Assembly (NCBI RefSeq): GCF_023913735.1
Contig: NZ_JAMXBH010000018.1
Location: 34,407-98,406 of the forward strand
DNA: 64,000 bases
From: Pseudarthrobacter raffinosi
GTDB taxonomy: Bacteria; Actinomycetota; Actinomycetes; Actinomycetales; Micrococcaceae
Reading direction: 5' to 3'
The notes beneath the pieces were generated by a model. It was not told the DNA's origin. It saw only the letters and a program-made list of their open reading frames with translations, and did no database searches. Below, in pieces: positions 7,594-16,447 of this stretch (positions are counted from its first letter, which is position 1; each line of letters starts with the position of its first letter). Position numbers and translations under genes: made by a program.

Positions 7594-8787
7594 TTAGTCT
7601 GTCTTGCCCTGCCGCGCGCGTTCCAGGTACGGCTTGGCCTTCAGCACGCTGGCTTCGAGGGCCCCGACGGTGCTCTCCATGTTCTTGGCCGCCTCCGACC
7701 GGAAGGTGTCGATGGCATCCATCGTGGCGAACACATTGTCGAAGGCCTTCTGCAGCGTCTCCACGCTGACCCCGGAGCTGGACGCCTGCTGGTGGATTCG
7801 GGAAGTCTGGTCCTTGAGCATTTCGCTGGTGCTCAAGATCATGTTGTTGGTGGTGGTATTGACGGCGTCGATCTGGTCCAGGACCATCTTCTGGTTGGCC
7901 AGGGCCTGGGCCACGATCACCGCCGTGCGCAGGGCCGAGATGGTGGTGGTCCGCGCCCGCTCCACACCCTTGATCAGTTCAACGTTGTTCTTGCGGATCA
8001 GGTCCATCGCCAGGTACCCCTGCACCGAGACGGCGAGCTGGGTCAGGATGTCCTGGTGGCGCTGACGCACGGGGAACAGGACGTCCGCCTCCATCTTTTG
8101 CGCCTCGGTAATCTGCCCGGCGGCGCGGGTGGAGTCGATCTTCTCCATGCAGGCGGCATCCAGTGCCTTGGCGAAGACGGCATATTCGCTCAACGCCTGC
8201 ATCGTTTCCCAGAGCTGGACTTTTTCGTTGGCCAGGCTGGCATTGTCCTTGAGCAGCTCGTCCTGGCCCGTCATCAGGGCCTTGATGATCTGGTTCAGCT
8301 GGGTCTGCGCCGACTCGTACTTCTGGAAGTACTTGGCCAGCTTGTTGCCGCCGGGGATGAAGCCCAGGATCTTCTTGCCAACGCTCATGTTGGCCTGGTT
8401 GGGAGTGAGCTCCTCCACCGTGCTCCGCAGCTCACCCAGGGTGTTGGCGACCGCCACCTGAGCGCTGTTCCCGGACTTCTTGGCGCCGGCCATGGACGTC
8501 GAGGAACGCTCCAGCAGCCTGCTGGAGGAGTTGCTGGACGCTGTGATCTCGGCGCTGCCGATCTTATTGATGCCATCGACCTGCGCGGAGAACTCCGGGC
8601 TGCGCGCGTCCAGTTGGGCCAGACCGGCCACGAACTCCCTGGCCTGCCTATTGATCTCGGCCCGTCGTTCGTCGGGGACCGGCACCATGCCGGGAGCGTC
8701 TTCGGGCTGAACTATGGCAGGGGCGTCCGGAGCCTGAAGCACCAATGAAGCCTCTGCGGCGTCGGGGGGAGTCAACGGAGAATTCAT
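7594..8787 (-). CDS. telA: toxic anion resistance protein TelA
   Basis: A 397-residue TelA/KlaA-family protein. After an acidic, Pro/Ala-rich N-terminus of 45 residues the rest is long amphipathic helix and probable coiled coil. Family landmarks are FIPGGNKLAKYFQKYESAQ, LFPVRQRHQDILTQLAVSVQGYLAMDLIRKNN, and RTTTISALRTAVIVAQALANQK. TelA proteins are linked to tellurite resistance and to envelope-stress phenotypes, but their molecular action is not known. The gene lies between two terD genes in the same direction, 121 bp downstream of the nearer one. Confidence 0.92.
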   Translation of the reverse strand: MNSPLTPPDAAEASLVLQAPDAPAIVQPEDAPGMVPVPDERRAEINRQAREFVAGLAQLDARSPEFSAQVDGINKIGSAEITASSNSSSRLLERSSTSMAGAKKSGNSAQVAVANTLGELRSTVEELTPNQANMSVGKKILGFIPGGNKLAKYFQKYESAQTQLNQIIKALMTGQDELLKDNASLANEKVQLWETMQALSEYAVFAKALDAACMEKIDSTRAAGQITEAQKMEADVLFPVRQRHQDILTQLAVSVQGYLAMDLIRKNNVELIKGVERARTTTISALRTAVIVAQALANQKMVLDQIDAVNTTTNNMILSTSEMLKDQTSRIHQQASSSGVSVETLQKAFDNVFATMDAIDTFRSEAAKNMESTVGALEASVLKAKPYLERARQGKTD

Positions 8788-8908
8788 GATGCTGCCTTTT
8801 CAAGAGGTCGATGGTGTCCCGGTTTCGATTGGCCGGGACACCACCTCAGGTGGAAACGATGCGGAGCCGAAGTAGTCAGTCCGGACTCTAATCAGTCCGG
8901 GACACTAA

Positions 8909-9490
8909 TCAGCTAAGGTCGACGCCGAAGTCCTTGGCGATGCCGGCGAGTCCGGTGGCGTATCCCTGTCCGACGGCCTTGAACTTCCAGTCCCCGTTGT
9001 TGCGGTAGACCTCGGCGAAAATCATCGACGTTTCGGGCGCCGCGTCCTCGCTCAGGTCGTAGCGGACGATTTCCTTCTCATCGATCTGGTTGACCACCCG
9101 GCAGTAGGCGCTGCGCACCTGGCCGAAGTTCTGGCCGCGCGTTTCACCCTGGTCGATGGAGACCACGATGACAACACGCTCGACGTCGGCAGCAACCAGG
9201 GAGAGATCGATCAGAATCTGTTCGTCGTCGCCGGCGCCTTCGCCGGACCGGTTATCCCCCAGGTGGCTGACGGAGCCGTCCGCGGCAGCGGGCTGGTTGT
9301 AGAAAATGAAGTCCGCGGAGGACCGGACCTTGCCGTCGGCCGCCACCAGGAGGGCGGAGGCGTCGAGGTCGAAAGGTTCTCCCGTCGTCGTACGCGGGTC
9401 CCAGCCCAGCCCGACCACAGCCTTCGTCAGGCCTGGTGCGCTCTTCGTCAGGGACAGATTGCTGCCTTTGGTAAGGGTTAGTCCTGCCAT
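8909..9490 (-). CDS. terD: TerD family calcium-binding stress protein
   Basis: A 193-residue canonical TerD protein. Signatures: LTLTKGSNLSLTKSAPGLTK at the start, VGLGWDPR, FDLDASALLV, the calcium-site segment GDNRSGEGAGDDEQILIDL, and FKAVGQGYATGLAGIAKDFG at the end. The ATG at 9490 is preferred because every TerD begins with this (M)xGLxLTKG segment; longer readings only run through the relic upstream. It is the middle TerD of the operon and is separated from the first by a terD pseudogene. Confidence 0.95.
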   Translation of the reverse strand: MAGLTLTKGSNLSLTKSAPGLTKAVVGLGWDPRTTTGEPFDLDASALLVAADGKVRSSADFIFYNQPAAADGSVSHLGDNRSGEGAGDDEQILIDLSLVAADVERVVIVVSIDQGETRGQNFGQVRSAYCRVVNQIDEKEIVRYDLSEDAAPETSMIFAEVYRNNGDWKFKAVGQGYATGLAGIAKDFGVDLS

Positions 9491-9528
9491 GTTTGTACCA
9501 TTCCTTCGTGTTGAATCGATCTTGCGAA

Positions 9529-9740
9529 CTAGTCCAGCGAAATGCCGAAATCGGTGGCGATGCCGTGGAGGCCCGTGGCATAGCCTTGGCCAACCGCCCG
9601 GAACTTCCATTCGGCACGTTGCGGTAAATCTCGGCGCAAATCATCGACGTTTCAGGTGCCGCGTCCTCGCTCAAATCGTAGCGGACCACTTCCTGATCCG
9701 TGTCCTGGTTCAGCACACGGCAGAAGGGAGCCTCGAACGA
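9529..9740 (-). pseudogene. terD relic, C-terminal half with frameshift
   Basis: The minus strand encodes CRVLNQDTDQEVVRYDLSED then AAPETSMICAEIYRN, then needs a frame change to continue as FRAVGQGYATGLHGIATDFG ending at a TAG at 9529-9531. This is the C-terminal half of a TerD protein; the N-terminal half is missing and the fragment starts directly at the stop codon of the terD at 9741. Its closest relative is the intact terD at 8909-9490, so it looks like a decayed tandem duplicate. Confidence 0.85.
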
Positions 9741-10331
9741 CTAGAGGACGGCGGCAGCTGGTGCGATCAGATCCGCGACCGAGCGGCCCTGGGCCCGCTC
9801 CCCGATGGCCTTAAAGGTCCAGCCCGCGCCGTCACGGGATACTTTGGACATGATCATGGCCGAATGGGTCCCCGAGTCGGTCAGCTGGTACTTGGCAATT
9901 TCCGGGCTTCCTGGCGTGGAGTCGTCCACCAGCCGGCAGAAGGCATTCTGCACCTGGTCGAAGGTCTGGCCGGTGTAGCTGCTGATAACGAAGACGATGT
10001 GTGCCACTGCCGGGGAGACGAGCTCCAAATTGACCAGGATGGTCTCGTCATCGCCGTCGCCGTCGCCCGTCAGGTTGTCCCCGGTATGACGCGTGGAGCC
10101 GTCTTTGCTCTGCAGCTGGTTGTACCAGACCTGATCCAGCGACTTGCCAGCCGCGTCGAAGAAAATGGCCGACGCATCGAGGTCGACCTCCACCGACTTG
10201 GCCTTTCCGAAAAAGCCCTTCTTGACCGGGGCCGCCGAGTCCCAGCCCAGCCCCATCTTGGTCTTAGTGAGCGATCCGCCGTCTTTTTTGGTCAGCGACA
10301 GCGACTGGCCCTTCTGCAAGCTCAATCCCAT
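9741..10331 (-). CDS. terD: TerD family protein (first gene of the Ter operon)
   Basis: A 196-residue TerD/TerZ-type protein: LSLQKGQSLSLTKKDGGSLT at the N-terminus, MGLGWDS, VEVDLDASAIFFD, and the acidic loop GDNLTGDGDGDDETILVNL that forms calcium sites in this family. The C-terminal end (FKAIGERAQGRSVADLIAPA) departs from the usual GQGYATGL ending, so this copy is the more specialised paralogue. A GGAGG lies upstream of the ATG. It is the promoter-proximal gene of the minus-strand Ter operon, with a roughly 300-bp divergent control region before it. Confidence 0.92.
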   Translation of the reverse strand: MGLSLQKGQSLSLTKKDGGSLTKTKMGLGWDSAAPVKKGFFGKAKSVEVDLDASAIFFDAAGKSLDQVWYNQLQSKDGSTRHTGDNLTGDGDGDDETILVNLELVSPAVAHIVFVISSYTGQTFDQVQNAFCRLVDDSTPGSPEIAKYQLTDSGTHSAMIMSKVSRDGAGWTFKAIGERAQGRSVADLIAPAAAVL

Positions 10332-10640
10332 AATTTTCTCAACCTCCAGCTAGTTTGAATACTCGAGTTCTCAGGTCCCAACGACTCCGGCCGTGCGCTA
10401 GTTCCGTGCGTACATGTGAAGTTAGTGGGGGCGAGGACGCGGACCATGCCGATCAGGCGGGTTCGAGAGCGATCCTAGCCGGAATCGAGGTGATGGCGAA
10501 GCCGTGGCGCGGGCGGAGCCGGACAAGGCGGCCGTGTATGGTCTCGTCTAATTGGCGAATCTCAAAAGCAGGACGGCTCTTGCCGGAAGGCATTCACACG
10601 AAGTCAATTTCCAGTAGGGATTGAATTCAAATGGGGGAAA
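10332..10640. other. divergent intergenic region
   Basis: About 310 bp between the Ter operon and the plus-strand nuclease gene, so it should contain both promoters. No clear operator palindrome was found. On the minus strand an open stretch ending at about 10460 reads GRLVRLRPRHGFAITSIPAR; it may be the end of a decayed gene, but I could not assign it. Confidence 0.4.
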
Positions 10641-11759
10641 ATGACAGACATCAAGTATCAGGCGCGTCTGCAGGTGCTGTCTCAGTGGGCGACTGAGGCA
10701 GCTGGGCAGGGTCACCTTGTTCCGCGCATCGCCGATCTGGAGGCCATCTCCGCGGCGAGGACCGTCGATGCCCCGGGTGTGAGCAGGGAGGCCGTCCAGC
10801 CATGGTTGCCGACAATCCAGTGGCTGTTGAAACAGGCGGCTTTTGGTGTTGTGGACCCACATGTCCAGCTCCCCGACGAATTGTCGCGGCCCGTGCGTGC
10901 GGCCCACGCTCTCCAAGTCGTTCCACCCGACGAAAATTCAGCCGACGCGCCAGCGCCGCCGGCGATGGAATTAAGCCTCGTGGCGGTCGTTTCCCCGGAC
11001 ACGGAACACGGAAGCAGCCACGCCGCCGAAGCCGTCACAGTCATCGCGGAGATCAAACCCGCTCCCCCAATTGCCAAGGGACCGAAGTGGGAGTCCGAGG
11101 CCCATGAGCAGGTTAAAGACGCCGTTCAGCGATTCACCAAACCACTCCACGATCTCCTCACCCGTGATGCCAATGAGGGCGACACCCGCCTTTTGATTAC
11201 GGACATGCTCTGCGAGGGTTTGGGCTATGACAAATTCCGCGACCTGACCACCGAATACATGGTCAGGCAGGATTTCGCGGACTACGGCGTCAGAATTGAC
11301 AAGCAGCTGATTGCCTTCATAGAGGTCAAGCGGGTGAGCCAGAAACTCAATGAGCGCCACCTTCGCCAGGTCCAAATGTATGCGGTCAACGAGGGTGTGG
11401 AATGGATGATCCTCACCAACGGCCAGGTTTGGCAGGCCTACCACCTGACCGGTGGGCTCCCCGTGATTTTGAATCTCGCCTTCGAGGTTGACCTCCTCGG
11501 CCCTGAATCGCTGGAGGCAAAAGCGGACAAAATGTTCTTCCTCCACCGGGAGGCGCTGAAGCGCCGTCGGATCGATGAGCTGTGGAAGCACCGCGCGGCA
11601 ACATCGCCGGATGCGCTGCTGGACGTCATCCTGTCCGACTCGGTGCTGGACATCATCCGCAAGGAAATCAAGCGGAATACCGGAATCACCACAACGGTCC
11701 AGACGCTGGCGGCAGTGATCCGGACAGAGATAGTTGACCCTAAGCTTCGCAACAGGTAG
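10641..11759 (+). CDS. orphan HsdR N-terminal-like nuclease domain protein
   Basis: A 372-residue protein. Residues about 155-300 match the type I restriction HsdR N-terminal (PD-(D/E)XK) fold: DMLCEGLGYDKFRDLTTEY, then DYGVRIDKQLIAFIEVKRV with catalytic Asp, Glu and Lys in the ExK pattern, then VQMYAVNEGVEWMILTNGQVW. No helicase, methylase or specificity subunit lies nearby. The first 150 residues have a helical segment then a Pro/Ala-rich linker; the last 70 are helical. SD GGGGGAAA is directly before the ATG. A stand-alone member could be a housekeeping or defence nuclease; function is not known. Confidence 0.8.
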   Translation: MTDIKYQARLQVLSQWATEAAGQGHLVPRIADLEAISAARTVDAPGVSREAVQPWLPTIQWLLKQAAFGVVDPHVQLPDELSRPVRAAHALQVVPPDENSADAPAPPAMELSLVAVVSPDTEHGSSHAAEAVTVIAEIKPAPPIAKGPKWESEAHEQVKDAVQRFTKPLHDLLTRDANEGDTRLLITDMLCEGLGYDKFRDLTTEYMVRQDFADYGVRIDKQLIAFIEVKRVSQKLNERHLRQVQMYAVNEGVEWMILTNGQVWQAYHLTGGLPVILNLAFEVDLLGPESLEAKADKMFFLHREALKRRRIDELWKHRAATSPDALLDVILSDSVLDIIRKEIKRNTGITTTVQTLAAVIRTEIVDPKLRNR

Positions 11760-11795
11760 AGCGGACGACGGCGGGATCTCTCGCCATCGTCCGCT
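11760..11795. repeat. dispersed palindromic element, copy 2
   Basis: Stem-loop beginning directly after the nuclease stop codon and lying between convergent genes. Left arm AGCGGACGACGGCGGGA; right arm has two changes (TCGCCATCGTCCGCT). Confidence 0.85.
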
Positions 11796-11856
11796 CGCGG
11801 TGGGTGCCACTCCCCCAGCGCTGCGGTGTCGCGGTCAGCGGGGAAGCCGTGTCAAC

Positions 11857-12618
11857 TCAACGCTGTGGTGCAGTCGATTGCGGGGAAACCTCAGGCTGGG
11901 AATGTCCGAGGAATCCGTGTAGCAGCGACGCTGTTCCCTGCAGGTGATCTTGCGCCGCCTTGAAGGCTGCCTCATCGTCGCCCCGGAGTATGGCGTCCAC
12001 GATTTCCTGGTGCTGCCGGTTGGAATGTTCCAGGTTGGGTTGGATCAGAGGTATCCGGTCCAGCAGGTCACTTACCTTTGAGCGGACATCCGCCACCGCG
12101 AGCGCAAGGCTTGGCGATCCTGCCACTTCTGCGATCGCCACATGGAATCTTGCGTCCTTCGGCCGGTACAGATTCGCAGGTGCACTGGCCACCTCGGCCA
12201 AAGCCCTTAACAGGTGACCGCGCTGGGCAGGTGATAACGTCGCCCTGGCCGCCAAGGATGCGGCCGCCGGCTCGAGTACGCCGCGAAAGGTTAGGACGTC
12301 GTCCACCTCGGCCGGATCGAGTTCCGGGTAGGACCCCGAACCCGCAGGGGGCCGGCTGCACACGTACGTTCCTCCATAGCGGCCGCGCTGAACTTCAACG
12401 TATCCGGCCTTCTGCAGCTCGGCCAGGGCATCCCGCAAGGTGGCGCGCGATACGCCCAGCATCTCGGCAAGTTCCCGCTCAGCTGGCAGCTTGGTCCCTA
12501 CACCGAACAGACCGAGTTTGATGTTCTGGAGCAAGCGTTCGATGGTCTCCTCGAAGGCGTTGCCGTGCCGGACCGGGCGGAGAATCGGGGCGGGGCTTCC
12601 GAGCAGTTCCTCTTCCAT
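11857..12618 (-). CDS. GntR/FadR-type (FCD) transcriptional regulator
   Basis: A 253-residue regulator. The winged-helix domain is at residues about 20-90 (KLPAERELAEMLGVSRATLRDALAEL is its recognition region, written here in two parts: KLPAERELAEML and GVSRATLRDAL) and the all-helical FCD ligand domain follows from about 100, with DARFHVAIAEVAGS and the metal-site histidines usual in FCD proteins (HVAIAE, HQEIVDAI). It is transcribed divergently from the permease gene 195 bp away, so it most likely controls the amine-catabolic operon and itself. The intergenic ATGGTCTTATTTCATACCAA near 12781-12801 is a possible operator. Confidence 0.9.
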   Translation of the reverse strand: MEEELLGSPAPILRPVRHGNAFEETIERLLQNIKLGLFGVGTKLPAERELAEMLGVSRATLRDALAELQKAGYVEVQRGRYGGTYVCSRPPAGSGSYPELDPAEVDDVLTFRGVLEPAAASLAARATLSPAQRGHLLRALAEVASAPANLYRPKDARFHVAIAEVAGSPSLALAVADVRSKVSDLLDRIPLIQPNLEHSNRQHQEIVDAILRGDDEAAFKAAQDHLQGTASLLHGFLGHSQPEVSPQSTAPQR

Positions 12619-12813
12619 ACCCTTATCCTAATCGGTCCAAAAAAAGGCCTATGGCAGGGGCCATTGAAGCGGGAAAAACCGCCGCACCGGCCGGAAGCAC
12701 GGTTGAACCGAGGAAAAGTTGGCCGAGATCAGGGAACCCTCTTGACCACGCTCGTGATCTGGCACACACTGTAACGAGCTTATGGTCTTATTTCATACCA
12801 ATACCCTTGGACG

Positions 12814-14262
12814 ATGGGAACTACAGTGGCATCCTCTGATTCAGCCCAGCTTACCGACGACAAACGATATCTCCAGCACCGACAACTGAAACGCGGGGCC
12901 GCGGGGTGGATCCTGCTTGCAGGACTCGGAGTTGCCTACGTCATCTCCGGCGACTTCGCAGGGTGGAACCTCGGCCTCGCCCAAGGCGGATGGGGCGGTC
13001 TCCTCATTGCAACTGTTCTCATGGGCATCATGTATACGTGTATGGCCTTCGGCCTCGCCGAGCTATCCTCGGCACTTCCTGCCACTGGCGCGGGATATGG
13101 ATTCGCCCGCCGGGCCCTGGGCCCCTTGGGCGGATTCGCCACCGGAATGGCCGTGCTCATTGAATACGCCGTTGCACCCGCTGCGATAGCCATTTTCATT
13201 GGCGGCTATGTTGAAGCGCTGGGACTCTTTGGCCTGACCAACTCTTGGCCGGTCTATTTGGTGACCTATGCAATCTTCGTTGGAATCCATCTCCGCGGAG
13301 TGGGCGAAGCCCTAAAGATGATCTTCGGGATCACCGCAGTCGCTGTCGTCGCCCTGGTTGCGGTCGTGGTGGGGCTGGCCCCGCATTTCAACGTCCAGAA
13401 CCTCTTTGACATAGTCCCGGACGGCTCACCCAGCTCGAGCGCTTTCCTGCCGATGGGAATCAGCGGCGCCGTCGGTGCACTGGTGTATGGCATCTGGTTC
13501 TTCCTTGCGGTCGAAGGGGTTCCCCTGGCCGCTGAAGAGACCGCCGACCCGAAGAAGGACATGCCGCGGGGCATCATGGTCGCGGTGGTGGTACTGGTCG
13601 TCTTCGCGGCCCTGATGCTGGTGCTCGTTCCGGGGGCCGCAGGGTCAGCGGCAATGAGTGGGTCCGATAATCCCCTCCCGGAAGCCCTGCGTCTGGCGTA
13701 CGGCGGCAACACTTTCCTGGCCGACTTCGTCAACTATGCTGGCCTCGCCGGGCTCATAGCCAGCTTCTTCTCCATCATCTACGCCTATTCCCGCCAACTC
13801 TTCGCACTGTCGCGGGCAGGGTATCTTCCCAAGTGGCTGTCCCTGACCGGCAAGCGGCGAACCCCCTATTGGGCACTGATCGTCCCCGGAACGATCGGCT
13901 TCATCCTGGCGGCAGTAACCGGTGACGGCGCGCTCCTGATCAACATCGCCGTCTTTGGTGCCACTGTGTCCTATGTCCTGCTGAACCTCTCGCACATTGT
14001 GCTGCGGAAGAAGGAACCCGACCTGCCCCGCGGTTACCGGACCCCCGGAGGGGTCGTGACCACCTCCATCGCGCTGGTTCTGGCGGCAGTCGCGGTTGTC
14101 GCAACATTTGTGGTCGATGTCAACGCGGCGTCCATAACTGCTGGAATTTTCGGCGCAGCGCTCCTCTACTACTGGTTCTACAGCCGGCACCGCATCGTTG
14201 CAGGCGCTCCCGAAGAGGAATTCGCGCAGCTGGCCGCGGCCGAGGCAGAACTCAAGAACTGA
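12814..14262 (+). CDS. APC-family permease, probably ethanolamine/amine uptake
   Basis: A 482-residue integral membrane transporter with about 12 hydrophobic segments. The N-terminal YLQHRQLKRGAAGWILLAGL and ISGDFAGWNLGLAQGGWGG match the ethanolamine permease branch of the amino acid/polyamine/organocation superfamily. LAVEGVPLAAEETADPKKDM is the conserved cytoplasmic loop. It is the first gene of an operon with a glutamine synthetase-like ligase, an amidohydrolase and an aldehyde dehydrogenase, which fits import of a primary amine such as ethanolamine. Putrescine or another small amine remains possible. Confidence 0.85.
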   Translation: MGTTVASSDSAQLTDDKRYLQHRQLKRGAAGWILLAGLGVAYVISGDFAGWNLGLAQGGWGGLLIATVLMGIMYTCMAFGLAELSSALPATGAGYGFARRALGPLGGFATGMAVLIEYAVAPAAIAIFIGGYVEALGLFGLTNSWPVYLVTYAIFVGIHLRGVGEALKMIFGITAVAVVALVAVVVGLAPHFNVQNLFDIVPDGSPSSSAFLPMGISGAVGALVYGIWFFLAVEGVPLAAEETADPKKDMPRGIMVAVVVLVVFAALMLVLVPGAAGSAAMSGSDNPLPEALRLAYGGNTFLADFVNYAGLAGLIASFFSIIYAYSRQLFALSRAGYLPKWLSLTGKRRTPYWALIVPGTIGFILAAVTGDGALLINIAVFGATVSYVLLNLSHIVLRKKEPDLPRGYRTPGGVVTTSIALVLAAVAVVATFVVDVNAASITAGIFGAALLYYWFYSRHRIVAGAPEEEFAQLAAAEAELKN

Positions 14263-14322
14263 CACCCATCCCGCGGTCCGATCTCTTACTCTCATAATAA
14301 CGATCAAAGTTACGGAAATCAC

Positions 14323-15705
14323 ATGACGAATCAAACAACCGGCACGTCCGCGCAAGCCCAGCTCAGCGTCGATGAGCTGCGGGACCTGGTCGCTTCCGGT
14401 GACATTGACACCGTTGTCGTTGCCATCACGGACTCGATGGGACGCCTGCAGGGCAAACGATGCGGGGCAAGGTCTTTCCTTGAGGACGTGCTGGGGCACG
14501 GCGCCGAAGGCTGCAACTATCTCCTGAGCGTGGATGTGGAGATGAACACCATTGACGGGTACTCCATGTCCTCCTGGGCGAACGGCTATGGAGACATGGT
14601 GATGCGGCCCGACGTCTCGACCCTCCGCCGGGTGCCGTGGCTGGAAGGCACCGCCATGATCCAGTGCGACATCCTCTGGCTCGACGGCCGCCCCGTCTCC
14701 CAGTCCCCGCGCCAGATCCTGCGCGCACAGATCGAACGCCTGGAGGCGCTGGGATACCGCGCCCATATCGGCACCGAGCTCGAATTCATCATGTTTGACG
14801 ACACCTACGAAGAAGCCTGGGAAAAGAAGTATGAGGGCCTCACTCCCTCAACCCGCTACAACGTGGACTACTCACTTCTGGCCACGGCAAAGCTGGAACC
14901 GGTCATCCGAAGCATTCGCACGGGTATGGAAAAGGCAGGCCTGGTGGTCGAATCGTCCAAGGGCGAGTGCAACCTGGGCCAGCAGGAAATCACGTTCCGA
15001 TATGCCGAGGCGCTTACTGCCTGCGACAACCATGTCTTTTACAAGAACGGAGCCAAGGAAATCGCCGCCCAGCAGGGCAAGAGCATCACATTCATGGCGA
15101 AGTACAACGAGCGTGAAGGCAGCTCCTGCCACATCCACTTCAGCCTGACCGACCTGGACGGCAACCCGGTCCTGGCCGGCGATGGTGAGCATGGCTTCAG
15201 TCCCGTCATGGAGCATTTCATCGCAGGCCAACTCGCCGGGCTGAAGGAGCTGGCCTACTTCCTCGCTCCGAACATCAATTCCTACAAACGCTTCGTGGAA
15301 GGCAGCTTCGCGCCAACAGCCATCGCCTGGGGGCTGGACAACCGCAGCTGCGCACTCCGCATCGTCGGGCGCGGTCCCGGCCTTCGGGTGGAAAACCGCG
15401 TGGGGGGCGGGGACGTGAACCCTTACCTCGCCGCCGCCGCATTGATCGCCGCAGCCATCCACGGTATCGAGAATGAACTCCCGCTCGAGCCCGTTTTGAC
15501 CGGCAATGCCTACCAGTCCGACGCCGACCGCATCCCAACGAACCTGCGGGACTCCCGTGCCCTGCTGGCCAACAGCGAGATTGCCCGCAAATCCTTCGGC
15601 GATGAAGTTGTGGACCACTACGTCTTCGCAGCCGATGTCGAACTGAAAGCTTTTGACAGCGCCGTGACGGACTGGGAGCGCAAGCGTGTCTTTGAACGTC
15701 TCTGA
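14323..15705 (+). CDS. glutamine synthetase-like gamma-glutamyl-amine ligase
   Basis: A 460-residue protein of the glutamine synthetase fold. It has the beta-grasp N-domain (ITDSMGRLQGKRCGA), the metal-site GTELEFIMFDDTYEEAW, KGECNLGQQEITF, HIHFSL and the NRSCALRIVGRGP segment that corresponds to the ATP/glutamate site. True nitrogen-assimilating GlnA has a different length and an adenylylation loop that is absent here. In this operon it should join the amine to glutamate, as PuuA does for putrescine and GlnA4-type enzymes do for ethanolamine in Streptomyces. The ethanolamine assignment rests on the neighbouring permease. Confidence 0.85.
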   Translation: MTNQTTGTSAQAQLSVDELRDLVASGDIDTVVVAITDSMGRLQGKRCGARSFLEDVLGHGAEGCNYLLSVDVEMNTIDGYSMSSWANGYGDMVMRPDVSTLRRVPWLEGTAMIQCDILWLDGRPVSQSPRQILRAQIERLEALGYRAHIGTELEFIMFDDTYEEAWEKKYEGLTPSTRYNVDYSLLATAKLEPVIRSIRTGMEKAGLVVESSKGECNLGQQEITFRYAEALTACDNHVFYKNGAKEIAAQQGKSITFMAKYNEREGSSCHIHFSLTDLDGNPVLAGDGEHGFSPVMEHFIAGQLAGLKELAYFLAPNINSYKRFVEGSFAPTAIAWGLDNRSCALRIVGRGPGLRVENRVGGGDVNPYLAAAALIAAAIHGIENELPLEPVLTGNAYQSDADRIPTNLRDSRALLANSEIARKSFGDEVVDHYVFAADVELKAFDSAVTDWERKRVFERL

Positions 15706-16447
15706 TGGCTACCGTCCCCGGATTGGACTGACAACCTACTTTCAGCAGGCTTCCTGGGGCGTTTGGACAGCGGATGCGGCAGTTCTGCCGGGAACCTACG
15801 TCCAGGCGGTCGTCGCTGCCGGCGGCACCCCTGTCCTGTTGCCGCCCGTCGGCACTGACCCATCGATCGTGGAGGTCCTGGACGGACTGATCATCTCCGG
15901 AGGCAGCGACGTGGGCCCGGAACAGTACGGGGCGCAGCCCCACCGGCTCACCCGCGCCCAACCGGCCAGGGACGTGCACGATATCGCCCTCACCAAGGCA
16001 GCTTTGGACGCCGAAGTCCCCCTTTTCGCCATCTGCCGGGGAGCCCAGATCCTCAATGTCGCCATGGGCGGGTCGCTGATTCAGCACATCCCCGATGTGA
16101 ACCCGGAGGCGGACTACCAACCGGCGCCGGGCGTATTCGGCAACGTGGAGTTCACGACGGCGCCGGGCAGCATCAGCCGGCATCTGCTGGGAGCATCGGC
16201 CAGCGCACCCTGTTACCACCACCAGGCCATGGACCGGATCGCTGACGGCCTTTCCGTCACGGCGGCGGCGGCCGACGGCACGGTGGAAGCCCTCGAAACG
16301 GCAACGGGCGGATGGGCACTAGGGGTCCAATTCCACCCGGAACAGAATCCCAACGATCTCCGGCTTTTCAATGGGTTCATTGAGGCTGCAACCAACTACC
16401 GCAAAAATCGAACGGAGAGCCCCGGCAATGTCCACCAGCACGTTTGA
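15686..16447 (+). CDS. class I glutamine amidotransferase-like gamma-glutamyl hydrolase (PuuD family)
   Basis: A 253-residue peptidase C26 family protein. The nucleophile cysteine is in FAICRGAQILNVAMGG, with the elbow preceded by LIISGGSDVGPEQY, and the His-Glu pair is in LGVQFHPEQN. It overlaps the upstream ligase gene by 20 bp and is overlapped by the aldehyde dehydrogenase gene by 20 bp. It should release glutamate from the oxidised gamma-glutamyl product. The final codons lie in the first copy of an 18-bp tandem duplication shared with the next gene. Confidence 0.88.
   Translation: MSLNVSDGYRPRIGLTTYFQQASWGVWTADAAVLPGTYVQAVVAAGGTPVLLPPVGTDPSIVEVLDGLIISGGSDVGPEQYGAQPHRLTRAQPARDVHDIALTKAALDAEVPLFAICRGAQILNVAMGGSLIQHIPDVNPEADYQPAPGVFGNVEFTTAPGSISRHLLGASASAPCYHHQAMDRIADGLSVTAAAADGTVEALETATGGWALGVQFHPEQNPNDLRLFNGFIEAATNYRKNRTESPGNVHQHV

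Noticed and set aside
8129..8748. Plus-strand frames over telA
   Set aside because: Shadow frames with no homology; TelA motifs are complete on the minus strand.
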